A stretch of DNA of 64,000 nt from Alphaproteobacteria bacterium (GTDB lineage: Bacteria; Pseudomonadota; Alphaproteobacteria; Rhizobiales; JAJFHC01): contig JAJFHD010000138.1 in NCBI GenBank assembly GCA_021775805.1, positions 44,847 to 108,846 on the forward strand. The letters are read 5' to 3'. Within the stretch, counting starts at the first letter, position 1. Every line of letters begins with the position of its first letter. A model generated the notes under the pieces. It was not told the DNA's origin. It made no database searches and saw only the letters and a list, made by a program, of their open reading frames with translations. Position numbers and translations under genes: made by a program. Positions 42,954 through 51,896 of this stretch are shown here, one piece after another.

Positions 42954-44192
42954 CTATTCGTACGACCTTTCGTCTGCGATGATGACGCCATCGTTGGGCA
43001 AGCTGCCCGGGGATACCAATTCAACGGCACCGCGTAGCTTGCACAGCGACTGCAATGATTCTTCAAGGGCCGTTGTATCCACAGCCCCATCTGAATGTTC
43101 CGCCTTCAGAACCATGGTATCGCGTTCGTCCGATCGTGAAACCACAAGTCTGAGGCGACCAAGTTCAGGATGGCGCTTCGATATTTCCACAACCTGCTCA
43201 GGCCGAACGAACATTCCCCGGACTTTGGTTGCCTGGTCGGCTCGGCCCATCCAGCCCTTTATCCGCACATTCGTGCGCCCGCACGGGCTGGTGCCGCCCA
43301 TGAATGCCGAGAGGTCACCGGTTGCAAACCGGATCATGGGATAGTCTGCATTGAAACTGGTGACGACCACTTCTCCCACGTCGCCGGCAGCGACCGGATC
43401 CCCGGTCCCCGGTTTGACGATCTCTACGATGACCTGTTCATCGACAATCATGCCGTCCTGGGCCTCTGACTCATAGGCCACAATGCCCAGGTCCGCGGTA
43501 CCGTAACACTGGACCACGTCGACACCGCGCTCGGCCAGCTCGCGCCGCAGCGAAGCCGGCAGCGCGGCTCCGGACACCAGGCCCTTCTTGAGGCTGGATG
43601 CATCCTTACCGGCAGTCTCGGCGCCATCGAGCAGCACTTTCAGATAATCCGGAGTGCCGGCATATCCATCGGGCCGCAGATCGTTAATCGCCTGCAGTTG
43701 CATTTCCGTATTGCCGATCCCCGCAGGGATGACAGCGCATCCGATGGCGTGGGCGCCGCTCTCAAACATGTGGCCTGCGGGGGTCAGATGGTAGGCGAAT
43801 GAGTTGTGCAGGATCTGGCCGCGTCTCACGCCGGCCGCGTAAAGCGCACGTCCGACCCGCCACCAGTCGTGGCCGCGTCCTTCCGGGTCGAATATCGGAC
43901 CGGGCGACATGAACAGCCGCCCCATGGATCCGGCTGGAGCGGTAGTGAACCCGCCAAAAGGCGGAAGCGTCTTCTGGCGCGCGAGAAGGTCGCCCTTGCG
44001 TAGAACCGGAACCTGCTGAAAGACCGTCGGATCTGACAGATCATCGGCCTCCACGCCTTTCAGATGGTCGGCCCAACCGGGTGCCTTTTCCTTGGCCATA
44101 CTGACGAATGCCGGCAACGCACCGTACAGGGCGCTGTGCCGTTCTGCCGGATCACGTGTTTCAAGGGCATCGTAGTGGCGATCATCTGTCAT
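42954..44192 (-). CDS. PaaK-like (phenylacetate-CoA ligase family) AMP-binding protein with altered P-loop
   Basis: 412 aa. The overall layout matches phenylacetate-CoA ligases: CYGTADLGIVAYESE near residue 230, VVTSFNADYPMIRFATGDLS and a C-terminal GRADQATKVRGMFVRPEQV. The usual ATP-binding loop (SSGTTGxP) is replaced by RLFMSPGPIFDPEG, with no TSGTTG sequence, so adenylation may be impaired or carried out differently. It is the last gene of the branched-chain-type ABC transporter operon (39 bp after livF). It may activate or bind the transported aromatic or acyl substrate. Confidence 0.8.
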   Translation of the reverse strand: MTDDRHYDALETRDPAERHSALYGALPAFVSMAKEKAPGWADHLKGVEADDLSDPTVFQQVPVLRKGDLLARQKTLPPFGGFTTAPAGSMGRLFMSPGPIFDPEGRGHDWWRVGRALYAAGVRRGQILHNSFAYHLTPAGHMFESGAHAIGCAVIPAGIGNTEMQLQAINDLRPDGYAGTPDYLKVLLDGAETAGKDASSLKKGLVSGAALPASLRRELAERGVDVVQCYGTADLGIVAYESEAQDGMIVDEQVIVEIVKPGTGDPVAAGDVGEVVVTSFNADYPMIRFATGDLSAFMGGTSPCGRTNVRIKGWMGRADQATKVRGMFVRPEQVVEISKRHPELGRLRLVVSRSDERDTMVLKAEHSDGAVDTTALEESLQSLCKLRGAVELVSPGSLPNDGVIIADERSYE

Positions 44193-44231
44193 CGCGCACG
44201 TCCATTTCCATCATGTTTGTGTTTACGAAAA

Positions 44232-45056
44232 TCAGGCGAGCCAGCGCTTGCGCCTCTTGTAATGCTTGACGTCCCGGAAGGACTTGCGGTCAGCGCCGGC
44301 AAGCCCGAGATAGAACTCCTTGACGTCCTCGTTTTCACGCAACGATGCGGCCTCGCCGTCCATCACCACACGGCCATTCTCCAGAATGTAGCCGTAGGTG
44401 GCGAATTTGAGCGCAATATTGGTGTTTTGTTCAGCCAGCAGGAAGCTGACTTTTTCCTGCGAATTCAGTTTCTTGACGATATCGAAAATTTCTTCGACCA
44501 ATTGCGGCGCCAGGCCCATGGACGGTTCATCCAGCAGGATCATGTTCGGCCGCGACATCAGTGCCCGACCAATTGCGGTCATTTGCTGTTCGCCGCCCGA
44601 GATGTATCCCGCGAGGCTGCCGCGCCGCTCTTTCAATCGCGGGAAGTAGCCGTAGACCATCTCGAGGTCGGCGGCGATCGCCGCCCGGCCTTCCCGGCGC
44701 GTATAGGCCCCGGTCAGGAGGTTCTCTTCAACGCTCAAATGCTCGAAACAATGCCGGCCTTCCATCACCTGGATGCAGCCGCGACGGACCAGCTCGTTGG
44801 GCGACAGGGAATCCACACGATCGCCGTGGAATTCCACGTTGCCCTTCGTCACCTCGCCACGCTCGGCGCGCAGCAGATTGGAAACGGCTTTCAGGGTTGT
44901 CGTCTTCCCGGCACCGTTGGCACCGAGGAGGGCAACAATGCCCCCCTCGGGAACCTGCAGGGAGACGCCCTTCAACACGAGGATCACATGGTCGTAGATC
45001 ACCTCGATATTGTTGACGGACAAAACCGTATTTGGAGCGGCTTCGTTCACGGACAT
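44232..45056 (-). CDS. livF: branched-chain amino acid-type ABC transporter ATP-binding protein LivF
   Basis: 274 aa. Walker A GANGAGKTT (46-54), signature ISGGEQQ (152-158), Walker B ILLDEP (173-178). The length and the GCIQVMEGRHCFEHLSVEENL block are those of LivF. A C-terminal extension of about 30 residues (DVKEFYLGLAGADRKSFRDVKHYKRRKRW) is common in carboxylate/aromatic-type transporters of this group. It works with LivG at the inner membrane. Confidence 0.93.
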   Translation of the reverse strand: MSVNEAAPNTVLSVNNIEVIYDHVILVLKGVSLQVPEGGIVALLGANGAGKTTTLKAVSNLLRAERGEVTKGNVEFHGDRVDSLSPNELVRRGCIQVMEGRHCFEHLSVEENLLTGAYTRREGRAAIAADLEMVYGYFPRLKERRGSLAGYISGGEQQMTAIGRALMSRPNMILLDEPSMGLAPQLVEEIFDIVKKLNSQEKVSFLLAEQNTNIALKFATYGYILENGRVVMDGEAASLRENEDVKEFYLGLAGADRKSFRDVKHYKRRKRWLA

Positions 45057-45089
45057 CTCCTGTGTTTTGTCAAACAGTCCCGACGGGAC

Positions 45090-46403
45090 TTATTTGCACT
45101 CTTGGGTTTCCCAACCGGGCTTGTCGGCTACGTATTTTTCCGCAGCAGCCACGATCAGGGGGCGCACGGCTTCCTTCATGGGTTCGATCCAATCGGACGC
45201 CTTCTGCCAGGCCTTGCCGTCCCATTCCTGGATATAGATGGAATGGGCACCGGAATGATCCTTACAGGTGACTTTCATGGGCTTGGCGAAGCCTTCGAGA
45301 CCGAGCTCCTTGAGCCGTTCGGCCGTCAGGTTGAGGTTTTCGAGACCGACCCGCATTTCCACACCGGTAATTGCTTTCTTACCGGTAATCTCCTGCGCAG
45401 TGCGGATCGCTTCGGACACCACGACGGCATTCATAACGCCGCGGTTGTAGAAGTTTTCGCCAACCTTGGACTTGTCCGCCACCTGGCTTTTGCCGGCGTC
45501 GACCACATGCTTGATGATGTCCTGAAGGGCACCGTAGTTTGAACCTGTCGCATGGAAGTTTGCAGACTTGTAGCCTTTTGCGCCGGTTCCGGCAGGACGA
45601 GCATCGTCATCGCTGCCCGACCACCAGACACCAATGAACTTGTCCATCGGAAAGCGGATCTTGGCTGCTTCCTTGATGGCTGTCGGGTTCATGGCACCCC
45701 AGCCCCACATCACCATCCAGTCAGGACGCTCCTTGCGGACCTGCAACCAGTGAGACGACTGGTTCTGCATTTCCTTGCCGCCAACCGGAACCTTCAGCAA
45801 CTCAAAGCCCATATCCTTGGACAACTGTTCGAGCAACGGCAGTGGCTCACGGCCATATCCGACATCAAGGTAGATAAAGCCGATTTTCTTGCCCTTAACA
45901 CCGCCATTGGCGTCGATGTATTTGATAATCGCCGATGCCTGGCTCCAGTAGGTTGCCGGTGCATTGAACACCCACGGGAATTTCTCACCGTCAGCAGCTG
46001 CCGACAGTCCATAGCCCATGGAGAGAACCGGAATCTTGTCGACCGGTGCCTTTGGGATCAGCTGCAGGGTGATGCCCGTTGAATACGGATTGTAAACCAC
46101 CGCACCTTTACCCTTGGTCCCTTCGTAACACTCGACGCCTTTCTGAGCGCTGTAACCGGTTTCGCATTCGTCGACAACCAGCTTGACGCCACCAATGCCG
46201 CCATCGCGTTCGTTAAGCATGGTCAGATAGTCGTGCATGCCGTTCGCGATCGGAATACCTGACCCGGCATAGTTGCCGGTGCGGTATGTCAGAAGCGGTA
46301 CATAAATCGAGTCCTCTGCCTGGACGGGCTCAGGCATGGACGCCAGCGAACCGCCGAGCATGATTGCTGCAGCGGTGCCGGTAGCAAGTCTTTTCAACTT
46401 CAT
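45090..46403 (-). CDS. branched-chain amino acid-type ABC transporter substrate-binding protein
   Basis: 437 aa from the ATG at 46403, which has SD GGAGG. The signal peptide is MKLKRLATGTAAAIMLGGSL with cleavage near VQAED. The mature part is a type I periplasmic binding protein (GGIGGVKLVVDECETGYSAQKGVECYE, GYGREPLPLLEQLSKDMGF). It is longer than LivJ (about 345 aa), and the local order beside two acyl-CoA-ligase-like genes suggests an aromatic, fatty or dicarboxylic acid ligand rather than leucine. A 173-bp gap separates it from livM; there the 10-bp palindrome ATCACGTGAT (46499-46508) stands out. Confidence 0.92.
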   Translation of the reverse strand: MKLKRLATGTAAAIMLGGSLASMPEPVQAEDSIYVPLLTYRTGNYAGSGIPIANGMHDYLTMLNERDGGIGGVKLVVDECETGYSAQKGVECYEGTKGKGAVVYNPYSTGITLQLIPKAPVDKIPVLSMGYGLSAAADGEKFPWVFNAPATYWSQASAIIKYIDANGGVKGKKIGFIYLDVGYGREPLPLLEQLSKDMGFELLKVPVGGKEMQNQSSHWLQVRKERPDWMVMWGWGAMNPTAIKEAAKIRFPMDKFIGVWWSGSDDDARPAGTGAKGYKSANFHATGSNYGALQDIIKHVVDAGKSQVADKSKVGENFYNRGVMNAVVVSEAIRTAQEITGKKAITGVEMRVGLENLNLTAERLKELGLEGFAKPMKVTCKDHSGAHSIYIQEWDGKAWQKASDWIEPMKEAVRPLIVAAAEKYVADKPGWETQECK

Positions 46404-46576
46404 TTGTCGTTTCCTCCACTGTTTCACAAGACACCGGACATAACTCCCTGAAAGCCCGATGCCATTCGTCACTTCTTTTACGTCTCGTGCCTTTCGGCAT
46501 CACGTGATCCGGATCGTAACACCCGGTAATGAAATGACAAACCTCTCACATTCTGTCTGCGTTAACGTCGCCTGCC

Positions 46577-47653
46577 CTAATACGGGAAGGGCCACAATCT
46601 GAGCTTTTCCTTCGCCACCTGCCAAAGCCGCGCAAATCCGGCCGGCTCCAGAATAAGGAAAAGGATGATCATCGCGCCGATGACGATGAAATTGAGGTGC
46701 TCCACGGTCGACGCCGAAATCGAAAAGCCAATCATTTCAGGCGCGGAACGCAGGAATATCGGCATCAGCCAGATGAAGGCAGCACCCAGGAACGCTCCCA
46801 GCAGGCTGCCCAGCCCGCCGATGATCACCATGAACAGGATCAGGAACGACACGTTGATGTCGAAACTTTCAACCTCGGCCGCACCCAGCCAAAGGAACAC
46901 CATCATCGCCCCGGCAACGCCGCAGTAGTAGGAACTGACCGCAAAGGCGGTAAGCTTCGCCGGTAATAGCCGTATGCCCATGAGTTCAGCCGCAATATCG
47001 CGGTCGCGAACAGCCATCCAGTTGCGGCCGAACCGGCCGCGAACCAGATTGGAGGCAATCCAGGTCAGGAAAACGACAATTCCCAGAACAACCAGATACC
47101 GGTGGTTGGACGTGGCTGTTGGCCCTGTCACGGCAATGCCGAAGACTTCGCGGGTGGGCACCTCGATGGCACCAGAGTCATTGTAGTTATAAAGCCAGGC
47201 AATCCGGCCGAATGCCCATTCAAGAAAGAACTGCGAGGCAAGAGTAGCCACGGCGAGATAGAACCCCTTAATGCGCAGAGACGGAAGGCCAAAGAAAATG
47301 CCCACTGCCGAGGCGACAAACCCCGACAGCAAGATGGCCACGATGACATTGAGATCCGGGAAGATGGTCACAAGCTTGTAACAGCCGTAGGCGCCAACGC
47401 CCATGAAACCGCCCGTACCCAATGACAGCTGTCCGGCGTAACCGGTGAGAATGTTAAGACCGATCGTTGCCAGGGCAAATATCAGGAACGGAATCATAAT
47501 CGAGTTCAGCCAGAAATCATTGAGAGTCCAGGGCAGAACCCCGAAGGCAATGACCAGTATGGCAATGATCCCCAACCTGTCCTGACGGATCGGAAACACC
47601 GCCTGATCGGCGCGATATGTCGTCTTGAACTGACCGGCTTCGCGATACAGCAT
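46577..47653 (-). CDS. livM: branched-chain amino acid-type ABC transporter permease LivM
   Basis: 358 aa with about ten hydrophobic segments. The LivM pattern is clear: YAGQLSLGTGGFMGVGAYG, LRIKGFYLAVATLASQFF and the EAA-like cytoplasmic loop RGRFGRNWMAVRDRDIAAELMGI. The first 30 residues (REAGQFKTTYRADQAVF) form a hydrophilic extension. It pairs with LivH, encoded 12 bp upstream. Confidence 0.95.
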   Translation of the reverse strand: MLYREAGQFKTTYRADQAVFPIRQDRLGIIAILVIAFGVLPWTLNDFWLNSIMIPFLIFALATIGLNILTGYAGQLSLGTGGFMGVGAYGCYKLVTIFPDLNVIVAILLSGFVASAVGIFFGLPSLRIKGFYLAVATLASQFFLEWAFGRIAWLYNYNDSGAIEVPTREVFGIAVTGPTATSNHRYLVVLGIVVFLTWIASNLVRGRFGRNWMAVRDRDIAAELMGIRLLPAKLTAFAVSSYYCGVAGAMMVFLWLGAAEVESFDINVSFLILFMVIIGGLGSLLGAFLGAAFIWLMPIFLRSAPEMIGFSISASTVEHLNFIVIGAMIILFLILEPAGFARLWQVAKEKLRLWPFPY

Positions 47654-47665
47654 TTCTTTGACCCT

Positions 47666-48625
47666 CTATACCCGCTCGATAATCTTTTCGCCGAACAGAC
47701 CTTGCGGCCGGAACAACAGGAACAGCAGTGCGATGACATAGGCAAGCCAGCCTTCGATGCCGCCACCGACCAGCGGACCCCAGTAGACCTCGCCGAGTTT
47801 TTCACCGATCCCGATGATGAGCCCGCCCACAATCGCTCCGGGGATGGATGTGAAACCACCCAGGATCAGAACCGGCAACGCCTTCAGCGCGACAATCGCC
47901 AAACCAAAACTCACGTCCGACCGCGCACCCCACATGATGCCGGTTGCAAGCGCCACAATGCCGGCGGCAAACCAGACGATGACCCAGATCTGATTGAGCG
48001 AGATGCCGACCGAAAGAGCTGCCTGGTGATCATCGGCCACGGCCCTCAGGGCACGCCCGATCCGGGTCTTGTTGAAAAACACCGCCAGGCCGATCACCAT
48101 CGCTCCGGCGATAACCGCAGCGGAAATGTCGATCTGCTGCATGCTCACAATGCCGCCCAGGATTTCGAAATCGAAGACGCCTGTCGGAATAAAAAGCTCG
48201 GTCGTAATCATGGTCTTGGGCTCGCCGCCAAACACCAGTTCCCCGAAACCGATCAGGAAGTAGTTCAGCCCGATGGTCGCCATGAAGAGGATAATATCCT
48301 CCTGATTGACCAGCGGGCGAAGCACCAGTCGCTCAACCAGGAACGCCAGCGCGAACATGATGGCGATGCACATCAAAAGGGCAACAAATGCGGGCACTCC
48401 GGCCGCATGCAAGCCGACCAGGGACAACGCCCCGAACACCACCATGATCCCTTGCGCGAAGTTGAACACGCCCGACGCCTTGAAAATGAGCACAAAGCCC
48501 AAGGCAATCAGTGAATACAGGACCCCTGAGACAAATCCTTCCCACAGCACCTGGACAAAGAAGTCCGGCAGGGAGAACATCTGCACAAACGGGTCGATCA
48601 GAACCATGTATAGAAAATCACCCAT
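47666..48625 (-). CDS. livH: branched-chain amino acid-type ABC transporter permease LivH
   Basis: 319 aa, about eight membrane helices. LivH features: SGVLYSLIALGFVLIFKASGVFNFAQG and the loop NKTRIGRALRAVADDHQAAL. The gene starts 8 bp after livG and ends 12 bp before livM, so one transcript is likely. Confidence 0.95.
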   Translation of the reverse strand: MGDFLYMVLIDPFVQMFSLPDFFVQVLWEGFVSGVLYSLIALGFVLIFKASGVFNFAQGIMVVFGALSLVGLHAAGVPAFVALLMCIAIMFALAFLVERLVLRPLVNQEDIILFMATIGLNYFLIGFGELVFGGEPKTMITTELFIPTGVFDFEILGGIVSMQQIDISAAVIAGAMVIGLAVFFNKTRIGRALRAVADDHQAALSVGISLNQIWVIVWFAAGIVALATGIMWGARSDVSFGLAIVALKALPVLILGGFTSIPGAIVGGLIIGIGEKLGEVYWGPLVGGGIEGWLAYVIALLFLLFRPQGLFGEKIIERV

Positions 48626-48633
48626 GTCGCCCC

Positions 48634-49434
48634 CTAATGGCTCACGCCGAGATAGGCATCGATGACAGCCTGAGTTGAACTCACCACATCCGGCGTGCCG
48701 TCGGCAATCTTCTGGCCGTAGTCAAGCACGACCACACGGGTCGACAGATCCATCACCACGCCCATGTCGTGTTCGATCAGGGCGATGGTTGTGCCGAACT
48801 GATCGTTCACGTCGAGAATAAAGCGCGACATGTCTTCCTTTTCTTCAAGGTTCATGCCGGCCATCGGTTCGTCGAGCAGCAGAAGCTCCGGTTCCATGGC
48901 CAGAGCCCGGCCCAGTTCCACCCGCTTCTGCAATCCATAGGGCAACCGCCCCACCGGTGTGCGGCGGATATGCGGAATTTCCAGAAAGTCGATGATGTGT
49001 TCGACGAATTCACGATGCTCGGCTTCTTCCCGCTCAGCCGGTCCGAACCGGAAAAAGTGCCAGAACATCCCCTTTTCCATCTTGAGCGACCGGCCGGTCA
49101 TGATGTTGTCGAGCGTACTCATGCCCCTGAACAGCGCTACATTCTGAAATGTCCGGGCGATGCCGGACGCCGCAGCCTCGTGGGGCTTGATCTGGCGCCG
49201 CTTCACACCGCGGAAAGCAACGGTGCCCGCCTGCGGGTGGTAAAAGCCGTTGATGACATTCAGCATCGACGTCTTGCCGGCACCATTGGGCCCGATGATC
49301 GCCCGGATCTCACCTTTTGCGATATCGAAGCTGACATTGGTAATGGCCTTGACCCCGCCGAACGAAAGCGAGATGTCATCCACATCCAATAGGACGTCTC
49401 CCGCCTTTACGGTCGACTCAACTCTCCCGATCAT
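48634..49434 (-). CDS. livG: branched-chain amino acid-type ABC transporter ATP-binding protein LivG
   Basis: 266 aa. Walker A GPNGAGKTS (48-56), signature-like PYGLQKRVELGRAL, Walker B LLLLDEPMAGMN and the LivG-specific GIARTFQNVALFRGMSTLDNI. The start overlaps the end of the acyl-CoA synthetase gene by 4 bp (ATGA), which implies coupled translation of ligase and transporter. Confidence 0.95.
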   Translation of the reverse strand: MIGRVESTVKAGDVLLDVDDISLSFGGVKAITNVSFDIAKGEIRAIIGPNGAGKTSMLNVINGFYHPQAGTVAFRGVKRRQIKPHEAAASGIARTFQNVALFRGMSTLDNIMTGRSLKMEKGMFWHFFRFGPAEREEAEHREFVEHIIDFLEIPHIRRTPVGRLPYGLQKRVELGRALAMEPELLLLDEPMAGMNLEEKEDMSRFILDVNDQFGTTIALIEHDMGVVMDLSTRVVVLDYGQKIADGTPDVVSSTQAVIDAYLGVSH

Positions 49435-51419
49435 TCGGCGGCCTCCGCAACGGCATTGATCGGCGGGTTTACTTTCATGTCGCGAATTTCCACGTCCCCT
49501 TCGATCACACCGCGGCGCCCATCTTCGAAAGTCATTTCCGTGGAAATCTTCTGATGGGTCTTGGAGGGATCGTAGAGTGCATCGATGAGCGCGCCATAAC
49601 GTTCCGTAATGAGGCTGCGGCGCACCTTGTCGGTCCTGGTAATTTCGCCGTCATCGGCATCCAGTTCCTTGTGCAGAATCAGGAATCGGTGAATCTGCGC
49701 GCCGGCAACCCGTTCTTCGCCGGCAAGCTCTCTGTTCACCTCTTCGACGTGTTGTTCGATCATCTTGTAGACATCCGGATTCCCGGCAAGTTCCTGGTAA
49801 CTGGCATAGACAACATTGTTGCGTTCCGCCCAGGAGCCGACGGCCGTCAGATCGATGTTGATGAAGCAGGTGACGAATTCGCGTTCGTGTCCGAACGACA
49901 CCACCTCCTTGATATTGGGATAGAACTTGAGCTTGTTCTCAATGTATTTTGGCGGGAACAGCGTTCCGTCCTTGAGTTTCCCCACGTCCTTGGCGCGGTC
50001 GATAATCTTGAGGTGTCCGTTTTCATCCAGGAAACCGGCATCCCCGGAATGGACCCAACCGTCTTTGGTCTTGGTTTCGGCGGTAGCCTCAGGGTTCTTG
50101 TAGTATTCCTTGAATATCCCTGGTGAACGGTACATGACCTCGCCGCTGTCAGCGACCTTGATCTCGATGCTGTCGAGCGGCCGTCCCACGGTGTCGGCAT
50201 AGATTTCCGCGTCCGGCTGGTTCGTGATGTAGACGGCGGCCTCGGTCTGGCCGTAGAGCTGTTTGAGATTCATGCCCAGGGACCGGTAGAACTTGAAGAT
50301 TTCCGGACCGATCGCCTCGCCGGCAGTGTAGGCCACACGTACCTTGGAAAGCCCGAACAGGTTTTTCAATGGCCCATAGACCATCACATCGCCGAGCATG
50401 TATTTCAAACGCGCCATCAGCGGGACCGGTTCGCCGTTCAGAATCTTCTCACCCCATTGGCGCGCCACGCCCAGGAAATAATCGAACATCCTTTTCTTAA
50501 GTTTGCTCGCGTCCTCCATGCGCACCATTGTCTCGGTGATCAGCGCCTCATAGACGCGCGGCGGCGCGAACGCATAGGTCGTTCCGATTTCGCGACGGTC
50601 TTCGACAACCGTATCGCGGCTCTCGGGACAATTGACGCAATAGCCCGCAGCGAACGATTGAGCGTAGGAAAAGACATGATCGCCAACCCATGCCATGGGG
50701 AGATAGGCAATCGTTTCTTCATGTTCATCGAGGCCGTCGAACTCGTTCGCGACCTTGGCGGCCCACATGCAACTGCTCATGGTCAGAACGACACCTTTCG
50801 GCCGTCCGGTGGTTCCCGACGTGTACAGAATAATCGCCGTGTCGTCGCCGCTGCCCTTGTCGATTTCTGCCAGCCATTCATCGGCTGCCGCCGCATTCTG
50901 CGTCATGGCTTCCCGGCCGAGAGCCTGTACATCTTCATACGAAACCAGCTGTTCGACGGCGTAGTTCGACAGCCCGCGCTCGTCGTCATAGATTATCTTG
51001 CGAATGCCTTTGTAGCTCTCTCCGATTTCCAGAAGTTTATCGACTTGTTCCTGGTTCTCCACCATCGCCATGACGACGCCGGCGTGGTCGAGCACGAAAG
51101 TCATCTCCTCGGCAACCGAGTCCTGGTAGACCGGCACCGGTATGGCGCCCAGGGCTTGTGCTGCGCAGATCGACCAATAGAGTCTCGGCCGGTTGTCGCC
51201 AACGATAGCGATCATCTCACCGCGCTTAAGTCCCAGCTGTTTCAAGCCGATCGAGAAGTCTCGAATCTCGTCGAGAACCTCAGACCAGGTCCAGCATTGC
51301 CAGATACCCAGGTCTTTTTCTCGCATCGCAGGGCGATCGGCGAAAATCTTGGCGTTCCTGAGCAACAGTTTTGGAAAAGTATCCCCGCCCTGTCCGGGCG
51401 ATGCATCCGTCCCCACCAT
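49431..51419 (-). CDS. long-chain acyl-CoA synthetase (AMP-forming)
   Basis: 662 aa of the FAA1-like long form. The adenylate-forming P-loop is YTSGTTGRPKG (199-209). Further motifs are YGQTEAAVYITNQP, WVHSGDAGFLDENGHLKIIDRAKD and GTLFPPKYIENKLKFYP. It activates fatty or aromatic acids to CoA esters in the cytosol. As the first gene of the operon, with a 4-bp overlap to livG, it should act on the transported compound. SD GGGAG precedes the ATG. Confidence 0.92.
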   Translation of the reverse strand: MVGTDASPGQGGDTFPKLLLRNAKIFADRPAMREKDLGIWQCWTWSEVLDEIRDFSIGLKQLGLKRGEMIAIVGDNRPRLYWSICAAQALGAIPVPVYQDSVAEEMTFVLDHAGVVMAMVENQEQVDKLLEIGESYKGIRKIIYDDERGLSNYAVEQLVSYEDVQALGREAMTQNAAAADEWLAEIDKGSGDDTAIILYTSGTTGRPKGVVLTMSSCMWAAKVANEFDGLDEHEETIAYLPMAWVGDHVFSYAQSFAAGYCVNCPESRDTVVEDRREIGTTYAFAPPRVYEALITETMVRMEDASKLKKRMFDYFLGVARQWGEKILNGEPVPLMARLKYMLGDVMVYGPLKNLFGLSKVRVAYTAGEAIGPEIFKFYRSLGMNLKQLYGQTEAAVYITNQPDAEIYADTVGRPLDSIEIKVADSGEVMYRSPGIFKEYYKNPEATAETKTKDGWVHSGDAGFLDENGHLKIIDRAKDVGKLKDGTLFPPKYIENKLKFYPNIKEVVSFGHEREFVTCFINIDLTAVGSWAERNNVVYASYQELAGNPDVYKMIEQHVEEVNRELAGEERVAGAQIHRFLILHKELDADDGEITRTDKVRRSLITERYGALIDALYDPSKTHQKISTEMTFEDGRRGVIEGDVEIRDMKVNPPINAVAEAAE

Positions 51420-51896
51420 TTTCTCCCTTTGACATCGAAACGGCTACCGAAACCGTGAGCCGCGTTGCGTCGCTACCTTCAGTTCCCCTAACAGCCATAT
51501 GGGCTTCTTGTTGAAACTTCTCATATGCCCAGCGGATCTTGTAACATGTTTTTTGCATGACCGGCACACTAACGCCAGTCAATCGGCGTGAAGTTTATCG
51601 CGCGCACGATGATACCGGAAACACAAATAACAACATCTCATATTGTGGAAACCGGTCATTCCTTTCGAACTTGCACGCAAACATTCGGATCGTCGCAAAG
51701 CCTTATAATTACATGAAAATTTTACGCAATTTGAGAACAGATCCAGAAAGGTGCTTATAGATTACACTGGTTCAGGCCTTATCGATCTGTCGTTTTGGTA
51801 TGTTTGTCTTTTGTAAAGAATTGTAAAGCGCTTTGCGTGTTCGCGATCTGGCGTCAGAATTGCCGTTTCGGCGAAGTTTAGAACCGGACTTATCAC
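51420..51896 (+). other. 477-bp divergent intergenic region between ligase operon and kinase gene
   Basis: AT-richer than its surroundings, especially 51580-51850. It contains repeats of GTAAAG (in TTTGTAAAGAATTGTAAAGCG, about 51814-51834) just before the kinase gene and probably holds both promoters. No gene is supported. Confidence 0.4.

Noticed and set aside
44064..45542. 492-codon plus-strand frame across livF and neighbours
   Set aside because: It is antisense to three well-supported genes and its translation has no recognisable domain; the length is explained by high GC content.
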